Below are positions 1-8,039 of a stretch of DNA of 22,500 bases, piece by piece. The position numbers and the translations under genes were made by a program. The stretch lies in contig NW_026728922.1 in assembly GCF_030272615.1 (NCBI RefSeq), positions 67,501 through 90,000 of the forward strand, written 5' to 3'. Below the pieces are notes generated by a model that was not told the origin of the DNA, searched no databases, and worked only from the letters and a program-made list of their open reading frames with translations. Source of the DNA: Cryptomeria japonica (taxonomy: Eukaryota; Streptophyta; Pinopsida; Cupressales; Cupressaceae). Position 1 is the stretch's first letter; each line of letters starts with the position of its first letter.

Positions 1-102
1 CACCAGCATTCCCTTTTTCTCACTATCTTTCAAAACGGAAATTTTAAAATCTCGTTTTTTTTTTGCCTTTTATGGAAATTAGTGAAGGCATCGCATCAAA
101 GG
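1..102 (+). repeat. A/T-rich boundary element, copy 1 (left end cut by the window)
   Basis: This is an island of about 110 bp of A/T-rich sequence inside GC-rich satellite. It has CTATCTTTCAAAACGGAAA, a TTTTAAAA palindrome, a run of ten T, then GCCTTTT, GGAAATTAGTG and GCATCAAAGG. Nine further copies mark satellite unit borders downstream. The same variant (CACCAGCATTCCC, TTTTATGG, GGCATCGC) recurs at 5561 and 7926. Its function is unknown. T runs could act as polymerase III stops, as nucleosome-poor spots or as polymerase pausing sites, but the sequence does not settle this. Confidence 0.8.
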
Positions 103-1769
103 TGCGCACCTCGCTGCCCACCTTGGTGTGCTCCGAGGTGCCCACCACGGTGCGCAACGCCGGTGCGAACCCGGGAGCGCCCCGATGTGTGCTCCAAGGT
201 GCGGCGTGCACGAAGTCGGACCCCGGTTTGCCCCGGGTGCGCACCTCGCGTGCACCTTGGTGCGCACACCTTGGCTGGGTTGCGCGGCCTGGTGGGCACC
301 ATGGTGCGCACCAAGGAGCGCTCCGAAGTGTGCTCCAAGGTGCGGCGTGCACGAAGTCGGAGCCCGGTTTGCCCCGGGTACGCACCTCGCGTGCACCTTC
401 GCCGGGGTGGGCACCTCGGCTGGGTTGCGCGCCCTGGTGCGCACCAAGGAGCGCTCCGAAGTGTGCTCCAAGGTGCGGCGTGCACGAAGTCGGAGCCCGG
501 TTTGCCCCGGGTGCGCACCTTCGCCGCGGTGCGCACCATGGCGTGCACGAAGTCGGAGCCCGGTTTGCCCCGGGTGCGCACCTCGCGTGCACCTTCGGCG
601 GGGTTGCGCGCCCTGGTGGGCACCATGGTGCGCACCAAGGAGCGCTCCGAAGTGTGCTCCAAGGTGCGGCGTGCACGAAGTCGGAGCCCGGTTTGCCCCG
701 GGTGCGCACCTCGCGTGCACCTTCGGCGGGGTTGCGCGCCCTGGTGGGCACCATGGTGCGCACCAAGGAGCGCTCCGAAGTGTGCTCCAAGGTGCGGCGT
801 GCACGAAGTCGGAGCCCGGTTTGCCCCGGGTGCGCACCTCGCGTGCACCTTCGCCGCGGTGGGCACCATGGCGTGCACGAAGTCGGAGCCCGGTTTGCCC
901 CGGGTGCGCACCTCGCGTGCACCTTCGCCGGGGTGGGCACCTCGGCTGGGTTGCGCGCCCTGGTGCGCACCAAGGAGCGCTCCGAAGTGTGCTCCAAGGT
1001 GCGGCGTGCACGAAGTCGGAGCCCGGTTTGCCCCGGGTGCGCACCTCGCGTGCACCTTCGCCAGGGTGGGCACCTCGGTGCGCACACCTTCTCAATGTTT
1101 TCTTGCCTTTTCTGGAAATTGGTGAAGGCAGCGCATCAAAGGTGCGCACCTCGGTGTGCTCCGAGGTGCGAACCCGAGAGCGCTCCGAGGTGCCCACGAA
1201 GTCGAAAGTCGGGTTAATTGCATTGTTTTCCCCGGGTGCGCTCCGAGGTGCGCAACATCGGCGCGCACCAAGGAGGGCTCCGAAGTGTGCTCCAAGGTGC
1301 GCACGATGGCGTGCACCTCTGGTGCGCACGATTCGGAGCTCGGTTTGACCGGGGTGCGCACACCTTGGCTGGGTTGCGCACCTTTTGTGCGCTCCAAGGT
1401 GCGCACGAAGTCGGAGCTCGGTTTGCCCCGGGTGCGCACCTTCGCCAGGGTGCGCACCTTGATGCGCACGCCTTGGCTGGGCTGCGCACCTTGGTGGGCG
1501 CCATGGTGCGCACCTTTCGTGCGCTCCAAGGTGCGCACGAAGTCGGAGCTCGGTTTGCCCCGGGTGCGCACCTTGGTGGGCGCCATGGTGCACTCCGAGG
1601 TGCCCAAGATTGGTGCGCACCAAGGAGCGCTCCGAAGTGCGCTCCAAGGTGCGCGCGAAGTCGAAAGTTGGGTTAATTGTCCGGTTTGCCTCGGGTGCGC
1701 ACCTTGCGTGCACCTTCGCCAGGGTGGGCGCCTTGGTGCGCACACCTTGGCTGGGCTGCGCACACCTTG
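103..1769. repeat. GGTGCGCACC-type GC-rich satellite, block 1
   Basis: These are tandem, partly shuffled modules. A landmark, CACGAAGTCGG followed by CCCGGTTTGCCCCGGG, occurs at 209, 350, 483, 546, 674, 802, 876 and 1009. The spacings are 141, 133, 63, 128, 128, 74 and 133 bp, so the modules are about 65 and 130 bp. The self-complementary decamer GGTGCGCACC and its variants (GGTGGGCACC, GCTCCGAAG) dominate. After 1090 the modules diverge into a version with GAAGTCGAAAGT and GGGTTAATTG. Dense CpG and alternating purine/pyrimidine tracts (GTGCGCAC) suggest heavy methylation and Z-DNA potential. All frames are nearly free of stops, so long ORFs on both strands here are spurious. Confidence 0.9.
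1091..1141 (+). repeat. Truncated A/T-rich boundary element
   Basis: Only the right half of the boundary element remains here (TTGCCTTTTCTGGAAATTGG, then GAAGGCAGCGCATCAAAGG). The upstream CTATCTTTCAAAACGG part has been replaced by TTCTCAATGTTTTC. It marks a switch from the standard satellite modules to the diverged GGGTTAATTG modules. Confidence 0.75.
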
Positions 1770-1885
1770 GCACCCGCGTTTCCTTCATTTTAAATTTTTT
1801 TTTTTTACAATCTCTCAAGTGGGAAATTCTATAATCTCAACTTTTTTTGCCTTTTCAGGAAACTTTTGAATGGAGCGCATCATTG
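1770..1885 (+). repeat. Diverged A/T-rich boundary element next to the 5S spacer
   Basis: This copy keeps the layout of the boundary element (CACCCGCGTTTCC, TTTTAAA, a run of twelve T, CAATCTCTCAAGTGGGAAAT, CTTTTTTTGCCTTTTCAGG, GAGCGCATCATTGG) but differs at many positions from the other copies. It separates the satellite from the 5S-bearing segment. The greater divergence suggests it is older or escapes homogenisation. Confidence 0.7.
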
Positions 1886-2301
1886 GTGCGCTCCGAAGTG
1901 TGCTCCAAAGCTCTCTCCAGCTGCGTGCACCTGCCCCGGCCGCGCACCCGGCCCCGCCCAGCTTCGCTCACCTGTCCCGGGCGTCTGGTGCGGAACCTTA
2001 GAGTAAGAAACATCACCGTGCACCTTGGCCAACGTGCGCGACTCGACCGAGCGCGCACTGGCCGAGGTGCACACCGATTTCACCTGGGTGCGCGCGCAGC
2101 ACCTCGGGCGCACCGGGGTGCGCGCACAACGCCCGGGTTGCACCGTGGCCTGTGTGCTCGGGGCGCCTCGGGTGCGCGCTCGGTGTCGCCCCCGCGCGCG
2201 CGGTAGTGCGGGCAGCGCACCCCGGCCCGGCCCGGCCCCGACGAGAACGCAAACGGGCAAAAGGTTTATTCAAATAGCATTGCGACGCCCGGCGAAAAAC
2301 T
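1886..2301. other. 5S gene 1, 3' flanking spacer (non-coding)
   Basis: This is GC-rich sequence without a clear tandem period. It is rich in GTGCGCGC, CTCGGGCGC and CCCGGCCCGGCCC tracts, with an A/T patch (GGTTTATTCAAATAGC) just before the 5S terminator. I see no gene. It is repeated at 9822-10238. Confidence 0.7.
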
Positions 2302-2307
2302 AAAAAA
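2302..2307 (-). terminator. RNA polymerase III terminator of 5S gene 1
   Basis: A run of six A on the plus strand is six T on the 5S sense strand and directly follows the last base of the 5S coding region. This is the standard polymerase III stop signal. Confidence 0.92.
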
Positions 2308-2425
2308 GGGTGCAACACCGGGACTTCCCGGGAGGTCACCCATCCCAGTACTACTCCGGCCCAAGCGCGCTTAACTGCGGAGTTCTGATGGGATCCGGTG
2401 CACTAACGCTGGTATGATCGCACCC
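2308..2425 (-). rRNA. 5S ribosomal RNA, copy 1
   Basis: The minus strand starts GGGTGCGATCATACC and ends GGTGTTGCACCC, so the two ends pair as helix I. It has 118 bases before the T run (about 120 with the first T residues), the usual plant length. The internal control region is intact. Box A (AGTTAAGCGCGCTTGGGC) lies at sense positions 50-67 and box C (GGATGGGTGACCTCC) at 81-95. Many central bases match plant 5S exactly (ACCGGATCCCATCAGAACTCC). The gene is read by RNA polymerase III and supplies the 5S RNA of the large ribosomal subunit. It runs opposite to the inferred 35S direction. It differs from copy 2 at one base, G at sense position 19 where copy 2 has A. No sign of pseudogenisation. 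Confidence 0.98.
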
Positions 2426-2455
2426 GTTATGAGCTTGTCGCAGTGTGTACTTAGC
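2426..2455 (-). promoter_or_regulatory. 5S gene 1 upstream promoter elements
   Basis: Read on the minus strand, the bases before the gene hold TAAGTA at -28 to -23, a GC at -15/-14 and a C at -1. Plant 5S genes are known to use a TATA-like box near -28, a GC dinucleotide near -12 and a C at -1. The fit is good but not exact for the GC. It is identical before copy 2. Confidence 0.7.
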
Positions 2456-2820
2456 AAACCGCGACCCACGTGCGAATCCACCCCGGCCACCCACCCCCGT
2501 CGAGGTGCACACCCTCCCTCGCGAAGTGCGCCCCGTTCGCCAAGTGTGAGCCCTGCCCGGGTGCGCGCACCTTGCTAGGGCGTCGGGTGTGCACCCGGCC
2601 CGGCCTACGTGCGTGCACCTGGAGGGGGCGTCGTGTGCGTGCAGTGTCCCGTCTGCAACGCGGTGCCCACACACCACCTCGGGCGCAACGACCTGCGCTC
2701 ACATGTGGGCCGAGTGCACCTTGGTGCATGTTCGGGGCGCCTCGGGTGCACGCTCGATCTTGCCCCGGTGCACCAAGGCGCTCGGTTTGCCCCGGGTGCG
2801 CACTTGGTGCAAGGTGGGCA
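2456..2820. other. 5S gene 1, 5' flanking spacer (non-coding)
   Basis: GC-rich spacer with scattered GTGCGCACC-like words, which ends in typical satellite wording (GGTTTGCCCCGGGTGCGCAC near 2785). No gene, RNA or tandem array is evident. It recurs at 10393-10757. Confidence 0.65.
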
Positions 2821-3160
2821 CCCAAAATAGGGATCAAGCACCAAAACACAAGTTTCGGGATGCAAAATGGGACCCAAGGACCACAAATGCGTTCCAAGAC
2901 CCATGATGGGTCCACGAGAACAAAAATGTGTTCCGAGACTTAATAAACAAATATTGGGTTTTAGGAGAAGAAACATGCTCTGATGCCCAAAACGAGAATC
3001 GACCCCGAAAAGGCCACAGGCCAAAAGTGGGATGCGAGACAAAAAAAAATGGGACCCGAGGACCAAAATTGGGTTCCCAGGTCGAAGACAGGGCAACCGG
3101 ACAAGAAACGACCTCTAAGGCTCGAAATGAGTCCCGACGACTAAAACTTGACAAGAAGCA
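2821..3160. repeat. A-rich degenerate repeat (GGGACC/CCAAAA type)
   Basis: Base composition changes abruptly to A-rich. Words such as GGGACCCAAGGACC, ATGGGTCC, AAAATGGGACC and AAATTGGG recur roughly every 25-40 bases with heavy divergence, so this looks like an old tandem repeat. The open frames here are short and lack codon structure. It recurs at 10758-11097. Confidence 0.55.
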
Positions 3161-3680
3161 CCCATCAGGCACCCAACTCGACACCCATGGGATGCCGACC
3201 CACCCGGGCTTCCACCTAGCACACCTTGGCACCCACCCACCCTCGCACCCAACCTCGCACCCAACTTAGCACCTTTGAACCCACATTGGCACTCACCCTG
3301 ACCCTGGCACCTTGGAACCCACATTGGCACTCACCTTGACCCTGGCACCCACCTTTGCACTCACCTTGGGACCCACCCTGGCTCCCACCTCGGCACCCAC
3401 CCAGACACCCACCTTGGTTCCTTGGCACCCACCTTGGATCCTTGGCACCCACCCCGACACCCACCTTGGCACGCAACTTGGCTACTTGCCACCCACCTTG
3501 GCTCCTTGACGCCCACCCCGACAACCACCCCGTGACCTACCCTGGCTAGGGTTGGTGCACACCCACCCTGGTGCCCACCTTGGCACCCACCCTATGACCC
3601 ACCTTGGCACGCACCTTAGTACCCACCCCGTTACCCACCCTAGGACCCACCCCGTGACCCACCTTGGCCAGGGTGGGTGC
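3160..3680. repeat. C-rich CACCCACCTTGG tandem array, short version
   Basis: These are degenerate repeats of CACCCACCTTGG with a basic step of about 12 bases and longer variants (CTGGCACCCACC, GTGACCCACC). The plus strand is very poor in G runs. The minus strand reads GGGTGG and GGTGGGTGCC, which is G-quadruplex prone. The array stops at 3680, in the middle of CCAGGGTGGGTGC, and switches to GGTGCGCACC satellite. In the second copy the array continues for another 1.2 kb. Confidence 0.88.
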
Positions 3681-3720
3681 CTTGGTGCGCACAACTTGCC
3701 TGGGCTGCACACCAGGGCGG

Positions 3721-3839
3721 GCTCAAGATGGCACCCGCGTTCCGTTTTTTTCACTATCTTTCAAAACGGAAATTTTAAAATCTCATTTTTTTCTTTTTTT
3801 TGCCTTTTCTGGAAATTAGTGAAGGCAGCGCATCAAAGG
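3721..3839 (+). repeat. A/T-rich boundary element, copy 2
   Basis: Begins GCTCAAGATGGCACCCGCG, then TTTTTTTCACTATC, AAAACGG, an A/T core, an interrupted T run (TTTTTTTCTTTTTTTT), and ends in GCATCAAAGG. It is the first element after the C-rich array. Confidence 0.8.
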
Positions 3840-4241
3840 TGCGCAATGCTGGTGCGAACCCGGGAGCGCTCCGATGTGTGCTCCAAGGTGCGGCGTGCAC
3901 GAAGTCCGAGCCCGGTTTGCCCCGGGTGCGCACCTCGCGTGCACCTTCGCCGGGGTGAGCACCTTGGCTGGGTTGCGCGCCCTGGTGCGTACCAAGGAGC
4001 GCTCTGAAGTGTGCTCCAAGGTGCGGCGTGCACGAAGTCGGAGCCCGGTTTGCCCCGGGTGTGCACCTCGGGTGCGCACCTCGCGTGCACCTTCGCTGCG
4101 GTGGGCACCTTGGCTGGGTTGCGCGCCTTGGTGGGCACCATGCAGTGCACGAAGTCGGAGCCCGGTTTGCCCCGGGCGCGCACCTCCGCCAGGGTGGGCA
4201 CCTTGGTGCGCACAACTTGCCTGGGCTGCGCATCAGGAAGG

Positions 4242-4353
4242 GCTCAAGATGGCACCCGCGTTCCGTTTTTTTCACTATCTTTCAGAACGGAAATTTTAAA
4301 ATATCGTTTTTTTTTGCCTTTTCTGGAAATTAGTGAAGGCAGCGCATCAAAGG
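4242..4353 (+). repeat. A/T-rich boundary element, copy 3
   Basis: Variant with TTTCAGAACGG and ATATCGTTTT. The closest relative is the copy at 6328, in line with the block duplication. Confidence 0.8.
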
Positions 4354-4595
4354 TGCGCAACGCTGGTGCGAACCTGGGAGCGCTCCGATGTGTGCTCCAA
4401 GGTGCGGCGTGCACGAAGTCGGAGCCCGGTTTGCCTCGGGTGCGCCCTGGTGGGCACCATGGTGCGCACCAAGGAGCGCTCCGAAGTGTGCTCCAAGGTG
4501 CGGCCTGCACGAAGTCGGAGCCCGGTTTGCCCCGGGTGTGCACCTCGGGTGGGCACCTTGGTGCGCATGCCTTGCCTGGGCTGCGCACCAGGGCG

Positions 4596-4709
4596 GGCTC
4601 AAGATGGCACCCGCGTTCCTTTTTTTTCACTATCTTTCAAAACGGAAATTTTAAAATCTCATTTTTTTTTGCCTTTTTCTGGAAATTAGTGAAGGCAGCG
4701 CATCAAAGG
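4596..4709 (+). repeat. A/T-rich boundary element, copy 4
   Basis: Variant with CGTTCCTTTTTTTTCAC and GCCTTTTTCTGG. It is paired with the copy at 6961, which differs at one base (AAAATGG for AAAACGG). Confidence 0.8.
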
Positions 4710-4880
4710 TGCGCACCTCGCTGCCCACCACGGTGCGCAACGCCGGTGGGCACCCGGGAGTGCTTCGAAGTGTGCTCCAAGGTGCTGCGTGCACGTTGTC
4801 GGAGCCCGGTTTGCCCCGGGTGCGCACCTCGCGTGCACCTTCGTCGGGGTGGGCACCTTGGCTTGGTTTGCCCCGGCTGC

Positions 4881-4972
4881 GCTCCGAAGCGGGGTTATTG
4901 GAGCGCCGCCTCTTTTTTTGTCGGAGCGTTTGGTGGGGTTTCTCGCATTGGCTCTTCCGAGGCCCGGTTGCC
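4881..4972 (+). repeat. GGGGTT/T-run cassette, copy 1 of 4
   Basis: A cassette of about 92 bp, not built of GGTGCGCACC. It runs GCTCCGAAGCGGGGTTATTG, GAGCGCCGCC, T7, GTCGGAGCGTTTGGTGGGG, TTTCTCGCATTGGCTCTTCC. It sits once in each 470- and 495-bp unit, with other copies at 5348, 7245 and 7713. Origin and function are unknown. Confidence 0.75.
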
Positions 4973-5065
4973 ACCCTGGCGCGCACGAAGTCGGAAGTAG
5001 GGTTAATTGCCCGGGTGCGCACCTTTGCCAGGGTGGCACCTTACCTGGGCTGCGCACCAGGGCGG

Positions 5066-5179
5066 GCTCAAGATGGCACGCGCGTTCCGTTTTTTTCACT
5101 ATCTTTCAAAACGGAAATTTTAAAATCTCCTTTTTTTTTTGCCTTTTCTGGAAATTAGTGAAGGCAGCGCATCAAAGGT
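5066..5179 (+). repeat. A/T-rich boundary element, copy 5
   Basis: Variant with GGCACGCGCG and ATCTCC before the T run. It is paired with the copy at 7431. Confidence 0.8.
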
Positions 5180-5347
5180 GCGCACCTCGCTGCCCACCTT
5201 GGTGTGCTCTGAGGTGCGCACCCGGGAGCGCTACGAAGTGTGCTCCAAGGTGCGGCGTGCACGTTGTCGGAGCCCGGTTTGCCCCGGGTGCGCACCTCGC
5301 CTGCACCTTGGCCGGGGTGGGCACCTTGGCTGGGTTTGCCCAGGGTG

Positions 5348-5439
5348 CGCTCCGAAGCGGGGTTACTGGAGCGCCCCCTCTTTTTTTGTCAGAGAGTTTG
5401 GTGGGGTTTCTCGCATTGGCTCTTCCCAGGCCCGATTGT
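5348..5439 (+). repeat. GGGGTT/T-run cassette, copy 2 of 4
   Basis: Same cassette as at 4881 with GGGGTTACTGGAGCGCCCCC and GTCAGAGAG in place of GTCGGAGCG. It is followed by GTTGGGTGCGCTCCC, which the 4881 copy lacks. Confidence 0.72.
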
Positions 5440-5560
5440 TGGGTGCGCTCCCACCCTGGCGCGCGCGAAGTTGGAAGTTGGGTTAATTGCCCGGGCGCGC
5501 ACCTTCGCCAGGGTGGGCACCTTGGTGCGCAAACCTTGGCTGGGCTGCGCACCAGGGCGG

Positions 5561-5673
5561 GCTCAAGATGGCACCAGCATTCCCTTTTTCTCACTATCTT
5601 TCAAAACGGAAATTTTAAAATCTCGTTTTTTTTTTGCCTTTTATGGAAATTAGTGAAGGCATCGCATCAAAGG
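5561..5673 (+). repeat. A/T-rich boundary element, copy 6
   Basis: Variant with CACCAGCATTCCC and GCCTTTTATGG, the same subtype as the copies at 1 and 7926. The satellite that follows also matches those two places, so one block type is present three times. Confidence 0.8.
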
Positions 5674-6327
5674 TGTGCACCTCGCTGCCCACCTTGGTGT
5701 GCTCCGAGGTGCCCACCACGGTGCGCAACGCCGGTGCGAACCCGGGAGCGCCCCGATGTGTGCTCCAAGGTGCGGCGTGCACGAAGTCGGACCCCGGTTT
5801 GCCCCGGGTGCGCACCTCGCGTGCACCTTGGTGCGCACACCTTGGCTGGGTTGCGCGGCCTGGTGGGCACCATGGTGCGCACCAAGGAGCGCTCCGAAGT
5901 GTGCTCCAAGGTGCGGCGTGCACGAAGTCGGAGCCCGGTTTGCCCCGGGTGCGCACCTTCGCCGCGGTGGGCACCATGGCGTGCACGAAGTCGGAGCCCG
6001 GTTTGCCCCGGGTGCGCACCTCGCGTGCACCTTCGCCGGGGTGGGCACCTCGGCTGGGTTGCGCGCCCTGGTGCGCACCAAGGAGCGCTCTGAAGTGTGC
6101 TCCAAGGTGCGGCGTGCACGAAGTCGGAGCCCGGTTTGCCCCGGGTGTGCACCTCGCGTGCGCACCTCGCGTGCACCTTCGCTGCGGTGGGCACCTTGGC
6201 TGGGTTGCGCGCCTTGGTGGGCACCATGCAGTGCACGAAGTCGGAGCCCGGATTGCCCCGGGCGCGCACCTCCGCCAGGGTGGGCACCTTGGTGCGCACA
6301 ACTTGCCTGGGGTGCGCACCAGGAAGG

Positions 6328-6439
6328 GCTCAAGATGGCACCCGCGTTCCGTTTTTTTCACTATCTTTCAGAACGGAAATTTTAAAATCTCGTTTTTTTT
6401 TGCCTTTTCTGGAAATTAGTGAAGGCAGCGCATCAAAGG
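6328..6439 (+). repeat. A/T-rich boundary element, copy 7
   Basis: Carries the TTTCAGAACGG variant shared only with the copy at 4242. Confidence 0.8.
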
Positions 6440-6960
6440 TGCGCAACGCTGGTGCGAACCTGGGAGCGCTCCGATGTGTGCTCCAAGGTGCGGCGTGCAC
6501 GAAGTCGGACCCCGGTTTGCCCCAGGTGCGCACCTCGCGTGCACCTTGGTGCGCACACCTTGGCTGGGTTGCGCGCCCTGGTGGGCACCATGGTGCGCAC
6601 CAAGGAGCGCTCCGAAGTGTGCTCCAAGGTGCGGCGTGCACGAAGTCGGAGCCCGGTTTGCCCCGGGTGCGCACCTCGCGTGCACCTTCGCCGCGGTGGG
6701 CACCATGGCGTGCACGAAGTCGGAGCCCGGTTTGCCCCGGGTGCGCACCTCGCGTGCACCTTCGCCGGGGTGGGCACCTTGGTGTGCAGACCTTGGCTGG
6801 GTTGCGCGCCCTGGTGGGCACCATGGTGCGCACCAAGGAGCGCTCCGAAGTGTGCTCCAAGGTGCGGCCTGCACGAAGTCGGAGCCCGGTTTGCCCCGGG
6901 TGTGCACCTCGGGTGGGCACCTTGGTGCGCATGCCTTGCCTGGGCTGCGCACCAGGGCGG

Positions 6961-7073
6961 GCTCAAGATGGCACCCGCGTTCCTTTTTTTTCACTATCTT
7001 TCAAAATGGAAATTTTAAAATCTCATTTTTTTTTGCCTTTTTCTGGAAATTAGTGAAGGCAGCGCATCAAAGG
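6961..7073 (+). repeat. A/T-rich boundary element, copy 8
   Basis: Duplicate of the 4596 copy with AAAATGG instead of AAAACGG. Confidence 0.8.
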
Positions 7074-7244
7074 TGCGCACCTCGCTGCCCACCACGGTGC
7101 GCAACGCCGGTGGGCACCCGGGAGTGCTTCGAAGTGTGCTCCAAGGTGCTGCGTGCACGTTGTCGGAGCCCGGTTTGCCCCGGGTGCGCACCTCGCGTGC
7201 ACCTTCGTCGGGGTGGGCACCTTGGCTGGGTTTGCCCCGGCTGC

Positions 7245-7336
7245 GCTCCGAAGCGGGGTTATTGGAGCGCCGCCTCTTTTTTTGTCGGAGCGTTTGGTGG
7301 GGTTTCTCGCATTGGCTCTTCCGAGGCCCGGTTGCC
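7245..7336 (+). repeat. GGGGTT/T-run cassette, copy 3 of 4
   Basis: Duplicate of the 4881 cassette. The preceding words differ slightly (GGCTGGGTTTGCC here against GGCTTGGTTTGCC). Confidence 0.75.
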
Positions 7337-7430
7337 ACCCTGGCGCGCATGAAGTCGGAAGTAGGGTTAATTGCCCGGGTGCGCACCTTTGCCAGGGTGG
7401 GCACCTTACCTGGGCTGCGCACCAGGGCGG

Positions 7431-7543
7431 GCTCAAGATGGCACGCGCGTTCCGTTTTTTTCACTATCTTTCAAAACGGAAATTTTAAAATCTCCTTTTT
7501 TTTTTGCCTTTTCTGGAAATTAGTGAAGGCAGCGCATCAAAGG
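7431..7543 (+). repeat. A/T-rich boundary element, copy 9
   Basis: Duplicate of the 5066 copy with a T run of similar length. Confidence 0.8.
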
Positions 7544-7712
7544 TGCGCACCTCGCTGCCCACCTTGGTGTGCTCTGAGGTGCGCACCCGGGAGCGCTACG
7601 AAGTGTGCTCCAAGGTGCGGCGTGCACGTTGTCGGAGCCCGGTTTGCCCCGGGTGCGCACCTCGCCTGCACCTTGGCCGGGGTGGGCACCTTGGCTGGGT
7701 TTGCCCAGGGTG

Positions 7713-7804
7713 CGCTCCGAAGCGGGGTTACTGGAGCGCCCCCTCTTTTTTTGTCAGAGCGTTTGGTGGGGTTTCTCGCATTGGCTCTTCCCAGGCCCGG
7801 TTGT
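7713..7804 (+). repeat. GGGGTT/T-run cassette, copy 4 of 4
   Basis: Duplicate of the 5348 cassette but with GTCAGAGCG, so it shares one feature with the 4881 type. This mix suggests gene conversion between cassettes. Confidence 0.72.
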
Positions 7805-7925
7805 TGGGTGCGCTCCCACCCTGGCGCGCGCGAAGTTGGAAGTTGGGTTAATTGCCCGGGCGCGCACCTTCGCCAGGGTGGGCACCTTGGTGCGCACACC
7901 TTGGCTGGGCTGCGCACCAGGGCGG

Positions 7926-8039
7926 GCTCAAGATGGCACCAGCATTCCCTTTTTCTCACTATCTTTCAAAACGGAAATTTTAAAATCTCGTTTTTTTTTT
8001 GCCTTTTATGGAAATTAGTGAAGGCATCGCATCAAAGGT
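7926..8039 (+). repeat. A/T-rich boundary element, copy 10
   Basis: Same subtype as copies 1 and 6. It opens the second copy of the 3.68-kb duplicated block. Confidence 0.8.

Larger units (their letters stand above)
1..3680. repeat. Large direct duplication, left copy (3.68 kb)
   Basis: This block returns at 7937-11617 with an offset of 7936, changing to 7937 after a one-base insertion near 2190/10127. Reading both copies I noticed only four differences: G/A near 2007, C/T near 2164, one extra C near 2190, and C/T at 2407 inside the 5S gene. The block carries satellite, a 5S gene, the A-rich repeat and the start of the C-rich array. Identity this high means a very recent duplication, ongoing homogenisation, or an assembly artefact. 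The left border lies outside the window, so the duplication may be longer. Confidence 0.93.
3681..7936. repeat. GGTGCGCACC-type satellite, block 2 (eight bordered units)
   Basis: This is the same satellite family as block 1, divided by boundary elements starting at 3721, 4242, 4596, 5066, 5561, 6328, 6961, 7431 and 7926. Unit lengths are therefore 521, 354, 470, 495, 767, 633, 470 and 495 bp. The 470+495 pair occurs twice (4596-5560 and 6961-7925), offset by 2364-2365. The 354- and 633-bp units differ by about 279 bp of extra internal modules. This shows amplification at two levels, single modules and multi-unit blocks. No gene is present. Confidence 0.9.
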
